Of a stretch of 39,648 bases of DNA, positions 8,674 through 17,062 are shown one piece after another. The number at the start of each line of letters is the position of its first letter. The first letter of the stretch is position 1. The notes below the pieces were generated by a model. The model did no database searches, was not told the origin of the DNA, and saw only the letters and a program-made list of their open reading frames with translations. A program made the position numbers and the translations under genes. Source of the stretch: Polaromonas sp. (lineage in GTDB: Bacteria > Pseudomonadota > Gammaproteobacteria > Burkholderiales > Burkholderiaceae_C); assembly GCF_016185115.1 (NCBI RefSeq), contig NZ_JACPOF010000022.1, forward strand, positions 1-39,648, written 5' to 3'.

Positions 8674-9759
8674 ATGCCCCTTTCCGCGCACGTCCCGCCC
8701 GACCACCTCACGCCCACTGCCGACCTGCACCACACCTTTGTCGAGCATGAAGACCTGAAAGCCATCCTGCTGGCGGGGCAAAACCATTTTGATATCGAGA
8801 CGGTGTGTGATGTACGGGCGGGCAAGGGGCCGGTGCTCATGCGTACGCACTTTCCCGTCTTCACTGCGGCGATTGGCTCGCGCGACCCGGCCGCCCCCGC
8901 CGTGGGATTTTTTGGCGGCATTCATGGGCTGGAGCGCATCGGAACGCAGGTGATCCTGCATTACATGCGGGCGCTTTTGTTTCGCCTGGAGTGGGACGAG
9001 CTGCTGCATCGCCAGCTTGAGAAGGTGCGGCTGGTCTTCATGCCCATCGTCAACCCGGGCGGCATGTGGGCGCACAAACGTGCCAACCCGAACGGCGTGG
9101 ACCTGATGCGCAATGCGGCGCAGCGTGCTGAAAGCCCCGTGCCTTTTCTCGCGGGAGGGCAGACCTTCACGCCGCTGTTGCCCTGGTACTGCGGCCGGCC
9201 CAACACCCCGATGGAAAACGAAAGCGCTGCGCTGCTGGGCGTGGTGCGCGAACAACTGGCAAGCCGGCCCTTCAGCCTGGCGCTGGATTGCCATTCGGGT
9301 TATGGTTTTGACGACAGCATCTGGTTTCCCTATGCGAAGACGCGGCGGCTGATGGCCCACCTGCCCGAGATGTACGCGCTCAAGACCATGCTTGAACAAT
9401 CACACCCGCACCATGACTACAGTTTTGAACCGCAAAGCAACCAGTACCTGCTGCATGGTGACCTCTGGGACCACGCCTATGACAACACACCGGCCAGCCA
9501 CGTGTTTCTGCCGATGACACTTGAACTCGGCTCATGGCTGTGGATACGCAAGAACCCGCGCCAGCTGTTCTCGCGTCACGGCATCTTCAACCCGATCAAG
9601 GCGCACCGCATCAAGCGTGTGCTGCGCCGCCATGCCGATCTGCTGGATTTTTTGACACGCGCTGCGTTTGCCGCACCCAATTGGCTGCCCGACGCGAACC
9701 GCCGCGTGCAGTTGCAGCAGCTGGCCACCGCCTACTGGCGGCCGAGGCGCACGGTATGA
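8674..9759 (+). CDS. M14-like zinc carboxypeptidase family protein
   Basis: This 361-residue protein carries the zinc motif of M14 carboxypeptidases: GGIHGLERIG supplies His and Glu, and LALDCHSGYG supplies the third His ligand. The NPGG segment (FMPIVNPGGMWAHKRANPNG) is also typical. The usual C-terminal catalytic Glu would lie in MTLELGSW. It has no signal peptide, so a cytoplasmic peptidase, deacylase or amidase role is likely. ATG 8674 is preferred because AAGGA lies six bases upstream; ATG 8659 is in frame and also possible. The stop overlaps the start of the hydrolase gene (ATGA), so the two are translated together and may process one substrate. Confidence 0.8.
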   Translation: MPLSAHVPPDHLTPTADLHHTFVEHEDLKAILLAGQNHFDIETVCDVRAGKGPVLMRTHFPVFTAAIGSRDPAAPAVGFFGGIHGLERIGTQVILHYMRALLFRLEWDELLHRQLEKVRLVFMPIVNPGGMWAHKRANPNGVDLMRNAAQRAESPVPFLAGGQTFTPLLPWYCGRPNTPMENESAALLGVVREQLASRPFSLALDCHSGYGFDDSIWFPYAKTRRLMAHLPEMYALKTMLEQSHPHHDYSFEPQSNQYLLHGDLWDHAYDNTPASHVFLPMTLELGSWLWIRKNPRQLFSRHGIFNPIKAHRIKRVLRRHADLLDFLTRAAFAAPNWLPDANRRVQLQQLATAYWRPRRTV

Positions 9760-10511
9760 GCTGGATTCTCTTGCGCGGGCTGACGCGTGAGGCACGGCAC
9801 TGGGGCGCGTTCACGTCCCTGCTGGCCGGGCGCAGTGGCGAAGAGGTGCTGACGCTTGACCTGCCGGGCAGCGGCGAGTTTGCGGGCCTGCCCTCGCCGG
9901 CTTCTGTCGCGGGCATCGTAGATTTCCTGCGCGCACAGGTGCAGGCGAAAAAATTGCAGGGGCCACACAGGCTGCTGGCGCTGTCGCTGGGCGGCATGGT
10001 CGCCACCGGCTGGGCACAACGCTACCCGGCAGAGGTCGAACGGCTGGTGCTGATCAACACCAGCATGCGCCCTTTCAGCAGCATCACGCAGCGGCTGCGG
10101 CCCGCCAACTGGCCACAACTGGCGCTGCTGGCTGCGCGCTGGCCCGATGCCGACTATGCGGAAAGCGTGGTGCATGACCTGACCTGCAACGTCAGCGCCG
10201 CGCGCGAAGCAGACATTGCCGCATGGCTGCAGATTCGCAAAAGCGCGCCCGTGATGCCCGCCAATGCCGCACGCCAGTTGCTGGCCGCCGCCAGCTTCTC
10301 ATGCGCAGAAGCGACGCCGCGCTGCCCGGCGCTGGTGTTGTCCTCAGCCGGCGACCGGCTCGTCAACCCGGTGTGCTCGACAAGACTGGCCGCAGCCTGG
10401 CAGGCGAGGCACATGCAGCACCCGTGGGCGGGGCATGACCTGCCACATGACGATGGTGAATGGGTCTGCAGCCACCTGGGCGACTGGCTGGCGTCGTCAG
10501 GCGCGGCGTAA
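9756..10511 (+). CDS. Alpha/beta-fold hydrolase
   Basis: A 251-residue alpha/beta hydrolase starting MSWILLRGLTREARHWGAF. The nucleophile elbow is ALSLGGM (Ser about residue 76), an aspartate is present in LSSAGDRLVNP, and the catalytic His is in WAGHDLPHDD near the C-terminus, so the triad looks complete. The family covers esterases, lipases and C-C hydrolases; no substrate can be assigned. Its ATG overlaps the stop of the upstream carboxypeptidase-like gene in an ATGA arrangement. A strong inverted repeat that can terminate from both sides lies about 65 bp downstream. Confidence 0.85.
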   Translation: MSWILLRGLTREARHWGAFTSLLAGRSGEEVLTLDLPGSGEFAGLPSPASVAGIVDFLRAQVQAKKLQGPHRLLALSLGGMVATGWAQRYPAEVERLVLINTSMRPFSSITQRLRPANWPQLALLAARWPDADYAESVVHDLTCNVSAAREADIAAWLQIRKSAPVMPANAARQLLAAASFSCAEATPRCPALVLSSAGDRLVNPVCSTRLAAAWQARHMQHPWAGHDLPHDDGEWVCSHLGDWLASSGAA

Positions 10512-10524
10512 TTTGCTACGCTTT

Positions 10525-10660
10525 TAATAGCTGCCCACGTACGTATCTATTGGTCTGCAGCCTGATTTGGCACCTAAAAATGGCCTTTTTAAGCCATTTT
10601 TGGGCCTGCAAGAGCCGGCCAGACCGCCCAAAGCCCCAAAATGTAAAGTCGACTTTACAT
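10525..10660. repeat. Interspersed repeat, copy 1, ending in a 20-bp palindrome
   Basis: Bases 10525-10595 align by eye with 37256-37326, sharing TAATAGCTGC, GTATCTATTGGTCTG, GATTTGGCACCT and AATGGCCTTTTTAA at roughly 85 percent identity. Downstream is a perfect 20-bp palindrome, ATGTAAAGTCGACTTTACAT, at 10641-10660. The element lies between two converging genes. I recall AATAGCTGC-containing intergenic repeats in Comamonadaceae genomes, but this is unverified. Confidence 0.75.
10576..10601. terminator. Bidirectional terminator-like hairpin
   Basis: A perfect inverted repeat, AAAAATGGC (10576-10584) and GCCATTTTT (10593-10601), has an 8-base loop and T-runs readable on both strands. It sits between the converging hydrolase and formaldehyde dehydrogenase genes, where a bidirectional terminator is expected. 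It lies inside the interspersed repeat; the second copy does not preserve this hairpin. Confidence 0.6.
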
Positions 10661-10703
10661 ATAGCGGTTTGGGCTGCTGGCCGCGCCTGAACGGCGCCCC
10701 TGC

Positions 10704-11900
10704 TTATTTACGCAGTTGCCCGTGCGGATCAATCACAAACTTCACAGGTGCACCCGCATCGAACTGGGCGTAGCCCGTTGGCGCATCGTCCAGCGAGATG
10801 ACCTTCACCCCCACGATGTCGGCAATCTTGATCCTGTCCCAGAGGATGGCCTGCATCAAGGCGCGGTTGTACTGCATCACCGGCGTCTGGCCGGTCATGA
10901 AGCTGTGCGACTTGGCCCAGCCCAGGCCAAGGCGAATGCTGAGCGAGCCTGTCTTGGCAGCCTTGTCGACACCGCCCGGGTCTTCGGTCACATACAGGCC
11001 GGGGATGCCGATCTTGCCGGCTGCGCGTGTGATTTCCATCAGGGAGTTCAGCACGGTGGCTGGGGCTTCATGCTGCGCGCCTTCATGGCCGTGGCCGCGT
11101 GCTTCAAAGCCGACGGCGTCGATGGCGCTGTCGACTTCGGGAACGCCGAGGATGGCCTGGATCTGGTCGCCCAGGGGTACGTCGGTTGACAGGTCTGCGA
11201 TCTCGAAACCGACGTTCTTGGCGTGTTTGAGACGGGCGGGGTTGACGTCGCCGACGATGACGACGGCTCCGACCAGCAAGCTGGCGTATGCGGAGGATGC
11301 GAGGCCGACAGGGCATGCGCCTGCGACATACACCGTGCTGCCGGGGCCTACGCCTGCGGTCACTGCACCGTGATAACCGGTGGGCAGGATGTCCGACAGG
11401 CAGGTCAGGTCGCGGATCTTTTCAATGGCCTGGTCGCGGTCGGGGAACTTGAGCAGGTTGAAGTCGGCGTAGGGGACCATGACGTATTCGGCCTGTCCGC
11501 CTACCCATCCGCCCATGTCGACATAACCGTAGGCGCCGCCGGGGCGGGATTCATTGACCGTCAGGCAAACGCCGGTCTGGCGTTCCTTGCACAGGCGGCA
11601 GCGGCCGCAGGCGACGTTGAACGGTACGGAGACGATGTCGCCGACAGAAAGGGTTTCTACATCCTTGCCGGCTTCTATGACTTCGCCGGTGATTTCATGG
11701 CCGAGCACGAGGCCTGCGGGGGCGGTGGTGCGGCCGCGCACCATGTGCTGGTCTGAGCCGCAGATGTTGGTGGTGAGCACTTTGAGAATCACGCCGTGGT
11801 TGGCGGTGCGGCCTTGCGGGTTCAAAAGCTTGGGGTAGTCGATGGCCCTGACCTCGACCTTGCCCTGCTCGACGTAGACGACGCCTCTGTTGTTTGCCAT
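10704..11900 (-). CDS. fdhA: Glutathione-independent formaldehyde dehydrogenase
   Basis: A 398-residue zinc-dependent medium-chain dehydrogenase, the length of P. putida FdhA. Catalytic zinc ligands are visible in NICGSDQH (Cys47) and GHE (His68), and the structural zinc cysteines are 98, 101, 104 and 112 in ACGRCRLCKERQTGVC. The nucleotide-binding region is VYVAGACPVGLASS. The enzyme oxidises formaldehyde to formate with NAD+ without glutathione. ATG 11900 is preceded by AGGAGA. It is the last gene of the minus-strand cluster, 55 bp after a Rieske oxygenase of the O-demethylase type. That placement fits removal of the formaldehyde such an oxygenase releases, which is inference from context. 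Confidence 0.92.
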   Translation of the reverse strand: MANNRGVVYVEQGKVEVRAIDYPKLLNPQGRTANHGVILKVLTTNICGSDQHMVRGRTTAPAGLVLGHEITGEVIEAGKDVETLSVGDIVSVPFNVACGRCRLCKERQTGVCLTVNESRPGGAYGYVDMGGWVGGQAEYVMVPYADFNLLKFPDRDQAIEKIRDLTCLSDILPTGYHGAVTAGVGPGSTVYVAGACPVGLASSAYASLLVGAVVIVGDVNPARLKHAKNVGFEIADLSTDVPLGDQIQAILGVPEVDSAIDAVGFEARGHGHEGAQHEAPATVLNSLMEITRAAGKIGIPGLYVTEDPGGVDKAAKTGSLSIRLGLGWAKSHSFMTGQTPVMQYNRALMQAILWDRIKIADIVGVKVISLDDAPTGYAQFDAGAPVKFVIDPHGQLRK

Positions 11901-11955
11901 GGTTTCTTGTCTCCTGTTGTTGACTTGCTTGCTAATCACTGAAATCGAAAGGCGG

Positions 11956-13026
11956 CTACACCACCACCGTGGGCTGCCGCAGTCTGGTGATGAGGCGCCT
12001 CGCACGATTGGGCCCCGCATCCACGTGGATGTCAATGTTGGGGCCGGGGCCCTGGCGCACCTGGTTCTGGTATTGCGCTTCGATGATGACCTTGTCTTCT
12101 TCAAACGTGGCTGCGGTCTGGTCTACCACCAGCGTGGTCACGTCAGCGCGGTCGGGGTGCGGGTTGGTGGCAATCGTCCAGAAGTAATGCGTGGTGGTTT
12201 CAGTTTCTGGCGTCACGCCGTGAAAGCCGCGCATGTGAAATCCATGGCGATTCGGGTCGTCGTACGAGCCGGTGCCGTGGTCCATCGCGCCTGTCCAGAT
12301 GGCACAGTGCGAAGGGTGAAATTCGACCTCCTGCCAGCGGTCTATCTTGCCGACGAAGGGCCAGGCGGCTGTATACGTGGGCGGCGGATCGGACTCAGGC
12401 ATGAGGCGAATCACACGCACGGTTTCTTCTGTGCTCTCGACCTTCACCGCTGCATTCATGTGCAGCGTGGGGTTGCCGCCAATCGTCTTGAGGTGCACAT
12501 AACCGAGATGACTGAGGTCGAGCAGGTTGTCGTGAATCAGTTGCCACGGCGCATCGTAGTGGTACACATCGCCGCCAAACTTGTAGGCGGCATCGCTGTG
12601 GAAGGGATAGGCCGGCGGTTCACCCACCGGTGCGCTGTCGGGTGCAGAACCGACCCAGACCCAGAGAATCTGGTCGCGCTCTTGCAATGGGTAGGACGTG
12701 ACGCAGGCCTTGGCCGGGATGCGCTCCTGACCTGGTATCTCGACGCACTTGCCCGCTGTGTCGAACAGCAGGCCGTGGTAACCACAGCGCAAGCCCGCAC
12801 CTTCAACCGTGCCGCATGACAGCGGCAGGTCGCGGTGGCAGCAGCGATCCTGAAGCGCGGCGGCGCTGCCGTCCTGCGCGCGAAACAGCACCATGGGCCG
12901 CGACAAAATTGTGCGGGCCAGGGGCTTGTCTTTAAGTTCCCATGAGAAGCCGGCGACATACCAGCGGTCCAGAGGGAACAAAGTGGGTGCGCGTTTCACT
13001 TCTGCGGGTGTGACCATGTTGTTCAT
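11956..13026 (-). CDS. Rieske non-haem iron oxygenase, vanillate O-demethylase (VanA)-like, no. 1
   Basis: A 356-residue oxygenase subunit. The [2Fe-2S] Rieske motif is Cys62-x-His64 with Cys81-x2-His84 (CCHRDLPLS then LRCGYHG). The mononuclear iron site is Asp170, His173 and His178 in NLLDLSHLGYVH. Length and motif spacing match VanA and dicamba-type monooxygenases, which demethylate aryl methyl ethers and release formaldehyde. Start ATG 13026 follows AGGAG. It stands between a LivK-type binding protein and fdhA on the same strand, with short gaps, so the three are probably one operon. No VanB-like reductase gene occurs in the window, so electrons must come from elsewhere. The exact substrate is unknown. 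Confidence 0.9.
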   Translation of the reverse strand: MNNMVTPAEVKRAPTLFPLDRWYVAGFSWELKDKPLARTILSRPMVLFRAQDGSAAALQDRCCHRDLPLSCGTVEGAGLRCGYHGLLFDTAGKCVEIPGQERIPAKACVTSYPLQERDQILWVWVGSAPDSAPVGEPPAYPFHSDAAYKFGGDVYHYDAPWQLIHDNLLDLSHLGYVHLKTIGGNPTLHMNAAVKVESTEETVRVIRLMPESDPPPTYTAAWPFVGKIDRWQEVEFHPSHCAIWTGAMDHGTGSYDDPNRHGFHMRGFHGVTPETETTTHYFWTIATNPHPDRADVTTLVVDQTAATFEEDKVIIEAQYQNQVRQGPGPNIDIHVDAGPNRARRLITRLRQPTVVV

Positions 13027-13060
13027 GTGTGGCTCCTGCTGCACGGGCAGCGTTTTTTGA

Positions 13061-14224
13061 TTACTTGCCAGGGTCCTTGACGGCCTTGATCTTGTCGATT
13101 TCGATGTTGTAGAGCTGGCCATTGCGACGCTCAACCTTGCGGATATAGACGTCCTGCACGATGTCGCCGGTTTTTGCATCAATGGTGATGGGGCCGCGCG
13201 GGCTTTCAAACGACAGGCCCTTCATCGCGTCGACCAGCGCCTGGCCTGTACCCTGCCCTCTGGTTTTTTCAAGCGCCTTGTAGATCACGGCCATGCCGTC
13301 GTAACCACCTACCGCCATGAAGTTGGGTCGCATGCCCTTGTTGGCGGCGTTGAAGTCGGCCACAAACTTCTTGTTGACGGCAGAGTCGTGCGCTGCCGAG
13401 TAGTGAAATGAGGTGACCACACCTTGCGCGGAATCACCCATCTCGTTGAGCAGGTCGTCGTCGGTGATGCCGCCATCGCCGATCAGGCGTATGCCAGCCT
13501 TGTCGAGACCGCGCTCTGTGAACTGCTTCATCAATGCAGCGCCGGGACCAGATGGGACGAAGACAAAAACCGCCTCGGGTTTCTCATCACGTACACGCTG
13601 CAGGAAAGGCGCGAAGTCGGGGTTGCGCATGGGCACACGCAGTTCGGCCACTACCTTGCCGCCTGAGGCATTGACCTTTTCAGTGAAATTCTTTTCAGCA
13701 TCCAGGCCTGGGCCGTAGTCGGACACCAGCGTCACAAACCTGGTGATCTTGTTTTTGGTGGCCCACTCGGCCATGGTCGAGGCGCTCTGGTACAGCGTGT
13801 AGCTGGTGCGCACAAAAAACGGCGAGGTGGCCACCACGCTGGAGGTTGCTGCCGCCATGATCACCGCAGGTGTCTTTGACTGCGTGGCGATGGCGCCCGC
13901 AGCGAGTGCGCTCGGCGTCAGGCCAAAGCCGGCAATCACGCTGACCTTGTCGTTGACGATCAGCTCCTGCGCCAGGCGCTTGGTGCCATCAGGCACGCCG
14001 GCATCGTCTTTCAGAATCACCTCGACCTTGCGGCCCGCAACGGTCGAGCCGTTCTGCGCCATATAGAGCTTGACTGCAGCTTCAATCTGCTTGCCGGTAG
14101 AGGCGAAAGGGCCTGTCATGGGCAGGATCAGGCCGACCCTGAAGGGCTCGCCCTGTGCCATGACGCTGGTCGAAAGACCCAGGACCGCGCAGGCTGCAAG
14201 TGAGATGAATGAACGTTTTTTCAT
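13061..14224 (-). CDS. LivK-type ABC transporter substrate-binding protein
   Basis: A 387-residue periplasmic binding protein of the branched-chain amino acid/amide family. The signal peptide (MKKRSFISLAACAVLGLSTS, cleavage near VMAQGE) is followed by FRVGLILPMTGPFASTGKQI and the family segment VEVILKDDAGVPDGTKRLAQ. In Comamonadaceae such proteins often bind aromatic acids rather than amino acids. No cognate permease or ATPase genes are nearby, so it would need partners encoded elsewhere. It heads a likely operon with Rieske oxygenase 1 (34-bp gap) and fdhA, suggesting that it captures their substrate. A large inverted repeat lies 59-101 bp upstream. Confidence 0.9.
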   Translation of the reverse strand: MKKRSFISLAACAVLGLSTSVMAQGEPFRVGLILPMTGPFASTGKQIEAAVKLYMAQNGSTVAGRKVEVILKDDAGVPDGTKRLAQELIVNDKVSVIAGFGLTPSALAAGAIATQSKTPAVIMAAATSSVVATSPFFVRTSYTLYQSASTMAEWATKNKITRFVTLVSDYGPGLDAEKNFTEKVNASGGKVVAELRVPMRNPDFAPFLQRVRDEKPEAVFVFVPSGPGAALMKQFTERGLDKAGIRLIGDGGITDDDLLNEMGDSAQGVVTSFHYSAAHDSAVNKKFVADFNAANKGMRPNFMAVGGYDGMAVIYKALEKTRGQGTGQALVDAMKGLSFESPRGPITIDAKTGDIVQDVYIRKVERRNGQLYNIEIDKIKAVKDPGK

Positions 14225-14282
14225 GGGTGTCTCCGTGAGGGTTTTGCTTGCCGAATGATGGAAGTCACACCGGCTTCCCGAT

Positions 14283-14325
14283 AGTCATTCCGTATACTTA
14301 ATGACGATAAGTGTACTGAATGACT
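14283..14325. promoter_or_regulatory. 43-bp operator-like inverted repeat
   Basis: The left arm AGTCATTCCGTATACTTA (14283-14300) pairs with the right arm TAAGTGTACTGAATGACT (14308-14325) at 16 of 18 positions around a 7-base centre. It lies 59 bp upstream of the start of the LivK-type gene, within the region expected for its promoter. The adjacent MarR-family protein is the most obvious candidate ligand; this is inference. Confidence 0.65.
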
Positions 14326-14372
14326 CGGCGTCAAACAAGCTGGTGGTCACGTCCTTTCTTCAGGGATTTCCC

Positions 14373-14939
14373 CTAGTCTCTGGTGGTGGTGGTGGTGGCG
14401 GTAGTGGTAGTGGCTGACCCGGAGCGCTGCAGCGGCGCCCGACTCTGTTCGTTGTTGATGTGCACGAACTTCTTGAGCAGGCGTATGAATTCTTTCTGCT
14501 CTGCCGGCAGCAGGCTGGACAGCATCCGGTCACGCAGCACATGCACGGAGGTCACCGTGGCAGACAGTGCCGCCTCGCCCGCACGTGTCAGCGACAGGCA
14601 GCGCTGCCGGCGGGCCACGACCTCGCGGTGAATCAGGCCGCGCTTTTCAAGCCGCACGGCGATGTCGGCCGTCGTGGATTTGTCGAGCGCCACCAGGCCA
14701 GCCAGCGTGACCTGGTCAATGCCGGGGGACTCCTTGAGCATGCGCATGATGGCGAACTGCACGGGTGTGATGTCGGCATCCATGGTTTCGCGGAACATCG
14801 ACACGGCAATCTGTTGCGCACGGCGAATCAGGTGGCCAGGCTGGTCGTACAGATCCATCAGCAGGTTTTCTTCTGCGGTGGCCGCTGCCTTGCGGGCAGG
14901 GGCCTGGGCGTCAGGGGGGCGCTTGGTACTCATGCGCAT
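14373..14939 (-). CDS. MarR-family transcriptional regulator with a threonine-rich tail
   Basis: A 188-residue MarR protein with a winged-helix core: ITPVQFAIMRMLKESPGIDQ, then TLAGLVALDKSTTADIAVRL as the recognition helix region, and the wing around GLIHREVVARRQRCLSLT. MarR proteins usually release DNA on binding phenolic or aromatic acid ligands, and VanA-type operons are often MarR- or GntR-controlled. Start ATG 14939 is preferred; ATG 14933 is equally possible. The C-terminus ends in a run of threonines encoded by a trinucleotide repeat, which is atypical for the family. It lies between the Rieske 2 and LivK-type genes on the same strand and probably controls the downstream operon. Confidence 0.88.
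   Translation of the reverse strand: MRMSTKRPPDAQAPARKAAATAEENLLMDLYDQPGHLIRRAQQIAVSMFRETMDADITPVQFAIMRMLKESPGIDQVTLAGLVALDKSTTADIAVRLEKRGLIHREVVARRQRCLSLTRAGEAALSATVTSVHVLRDRMLSSLLPAEQKEFIRLLKKFVHINNEQSRAPLQRSGSATTTTATTTTTRD
14383..14414. repeat. Trinucleotide (GGT)n-type microsatellite in the MarR coding sequence
   Basis: On the plus strand the segment reads as repeated TGG/GGT units with GGC and AGT interruptions. On the coding (minus) strand it gives threonine codons with one alanine (TTTTATTTTT). It lies 8 to 39 bases from the stop codon of the MarR gene. Slippage by whole units would change tail length without a frameshift. Confidence 0.8.
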
Positions 14940-14982
14940 ATTGTGCGGCAGGTTTTTTCGCCGCGCTATTGCGAAGGCGGTA

Positions 14983-16065
14983 TCAGGAGGCCGCATGTGC
15001 CAGTCCTGCCGTTTGAACCACTGCTACCGACGCCTGTGCAAGCTGCTCTTGCGCCACACGCTTCTGCACCAGCTTGCGTGCCTGTATGGGCCCGATATCG
15101 GTGCACAGCGACACCGGGAAAGCCGAGCCGCCGGTACCGCCCAGTGAACGCTGCTGCGCTTCGAGCATGGCTTTGTCTTCATCGAAGGTGTTGCTCGATT
15201 GCTGGCGTATGAACTCGGTCAGCGCCGCATCATCACGCTGGTAGGCTCTGGCCACGCCCCAGAAATAGTGGCAACTCGTCGCCGTCTCTGGTGTGGTGAG
15301 GTGAATCACCCGTCGTTCCAGCGCATGGTCCTTGCTGGCATTTGCGGGGTAAGAGCCGTTTTCAATCAGGTTGAATGAGGGCGGCGTGAAGATGGTGGTG
15401 TGCCAGCGGTTGATGCGGTCTGTGAAGCCGGTGGCCTTGATGTAAAAAGGCGGCGGTTCGCAGTTGAAGATGTCGCGGTGAACACGCACTTCGCCGGCAT
15501 TCACCACGGTTTTGACCGGCGCCTCGGCCACAGCCTCATTGCCTATGGTCCTGTCATGCAGGAAAGACTCATGCGACAAATCGAGCAGGTTGTCGTTCAT
15601 CAACTGGTAGTCGGCACCCACATGGTGGTAACCGCCGCAGGCCGTCCAGGCTGCATCGTCCATCCAGTGCACATCGGGTATCAGCGCCGCATCGGCCTGC
15701 GCGGCATCGCCCATCCAGATCCAGGTGAAGCCGTGTTTGTCTGCCACCGGGTAAGTGGCCACACGCGCCTGCGCGGGGATGAGTGCCTGGCAGGGAATGT
15801 GTTTGCACTGGCCTTCGCTGTTGATGCGAATGCCATGATAGGTGCAGCGCACCATCCCATCGACCAGTTTGCCGAGTGACAGCGGCACACCGCGGTGCGG
15901 GCATTTGTCGGCCATGGCTATCGCGCGCCCCGCCGTATCGCGAAACATCACGACCGCTTCGCCCATGAAGGTGCGCGCCAGCAGCTCGTGCTGCAGGTCA
16001 TTGCTGAAGGCTGCCACGTACCAGGCGTTCCTGATCCACATATCTGCTGTGTCCTTGCCGTGCAT
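14983..16065 (-). CDS. Rieske non-haem iron oxygenase, vanillate O-demethylase (VanA)-like, no. 2
   Basis: A 360-residue oxygenase subunit. The Rieske ligands are Cys55, His57, Cys74 and His77 (KCPHRGVPLS then VRCTYHG). The catalytic iron ligands are Asp162, His165 and His170 in NLLDLSHESFLH. It resembles VanA-type O-demethylases and differs clearly from oxygenase 1, so the pair is not a recent tandem duplication. ATG 16065 follows GGGAGA, and that site overlaps the end of the Bug gene, whose stop is only 3 bp away, so translation is likely coupled. Its binding-protein and decarboxylase-like neighbours point to an aromatic carboxylate substrate. No reductase component is encoded nearby. Confidence 0.9.
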   Translation of the reverse strand: MHGKDTADMWIRNAWYVAAFSNDLQHELLARTFMGEAVVMFRDTAGRAIAMADKCPHRGVPLSLGKLVDGMVRCTYHGIRINSEGQCKHIPCQALIPAQARVATYPVADKHGFTWIWMGDAAQADAALIPDVHWMDDAAWTACGGYHHVGADYQLMNDNLLDLSHESFLHDRTIGNEAVAEAPVKTVVNAGEVRVHRDIFNCEPPPFYIKATGFTDRINRWHTTIFTPPSFNLIENGSYPANASKDHALERRVIHLTTPETATSCHYFWGVARAYQRDDAALTEFIRQQSSNTFDEDKAMLEAQQRSLGGTGGSAFPVSLCTDIGPIQARKLVQKRVAQEQLAQASVAVVQTAGLAHAAS

Positions 16066-16068
16066 TTT

Positions 16069-17046
16069 TCAGTCTCCCGTGATTCGCGCAGATTTGATAA
16101 TGGGTGCGCTCATGTCTATCTCTTTGGTCATGAGGGCGGTCAATGCGGAAGGCGGGCCGCCCAGGGGCTCGAGCGAGCCTGTCAGCAGTGTCTTCTTGAC
16201 TTCGTCATTGGTGAGCGCCTTGTTCATGGATGCGTTGAGCCGCTGTATGGCCGCATCAGGCGTGCCCGCAGGTGCAACCACCGCATACCACCCGTCGAAG
16301 CTGTAGCCCTTGAGGCCGAACGACGCCACCGTCGGCACAGCCGGCACCAGCCCGGACCGCTCTGAATTGGTGATGGCCAGGGCCTTGACCTTGCCCGATG
16401 CGAGAAAACTCGACACCGCCGTCAGGCTGTTGGCGCTGACATCCACCTGGCCACCTGCAAGGTCAGTCACCGCCGGGCCGCAGCCCTTGTAAGGGATATG
16501 CAGCATGCTGATGCCGGCGACGGCCTTCAGTTGCTCTGCCGCCAGTTGATGGATGCTGCCATTGCCGCAGGATGAATAGGACACCTTGCCCGGGTTGGCT
16601 TTGGCATAACGCATCATCTCGGGCAGGGTGCTGAAGGGCGCGCCGGGCCGCGTGAGGATAAGCACCGGCGAGTGGGCCAGCGCAATCACGGGCGCATAAC
16701 TCTTGAGCGCATTGAACTTCACGTTGCTGTAGATGAGCGGGTTGATCACCAGGCTGTTGGTGGTGAAAAGCAGGGTCTTGCCGTCTGGCGCAGCGGCGGC
16801 GACATAGTCATGTGCAATGTTGCCGCCCGCGCCGGGCTTGTTTTCAACAATCACCGTCTCGCCAAGGTCGGCCTCCATGCGCCGGCTCAAGACCCGTGCC
16901 AGCACGTCGGTGCCGCCGCCCGGCGGGAAGGGAACGATGAGCCGCGTGACATTGCCTTGAGCCTGCGCGGCGCTGCAAAAAAGCAGACCCATTGCAATAC
17001 CGGCGACGCCAAGCATGGTTTTCTTGAGGGAATGGTTGATCATCAT
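16069..17046 (-). CDS. Bug/TctC-family solute-binding protein
   Basis: A 325-residue periplasmic protein with a signal peptide (MMINHSLKKTMLGVAGIAMG, cleavage near SAAQAQ). The family hallmark VTRLIVPFPPGGGTDVLARV is followed by AYVVAP-region equivalents, ISMLHIPYKGCGPAVTDLAG and GGQVDVSANS. Two tandem ATGs (17046 and 17043) follow GGAGAC; either could be the start. It sits 16 bp downstream of the decarboxylase-like gene and 3 bp upstream of Rieske 2, so it belongs to a three-gene operon. It probably captures the aromatic acid handled by those enzymes. No TctAB membrane genes are present here. Confidence 0.92.
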   Translation of the reverse strand: MMINHSLKKTMLGVAGIAMGLLFCSAAQAQGNVTRLIVPFPPGGGTDVLARVLSRRMEADLGETVIVENKPGAGGNIAHDYVAAAAPDGKTLLFTTNSLVINPLIYSNVKFNALKSYAPVIALAHSPVLILTRPGAPFSTLPEMMRYAKANPGKVSYSSCGNGSIHQLAAEQLKAVAGISMLHIPYKGCGPAVTDLAGGQVDVSANSLTAVSSFLASGKVKALAITNSERSGLVPAVPTVASFGLKGYSFDGWYAVVAPAGTPDAAIQRLNASMNKALTNDEVKKTLLTGSLEPLGGPPSALTALMTKEIDMSAPIIKSARITGD

Positions 17047-17062
17047 GTCTCCTGTATATTTT

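Noticed and set aside
11890..12819. A 309-residue plus-strand open frame
   Set aside because: It is antisense to the Rieske oxygenase no. 1 and has no recognisable domain.
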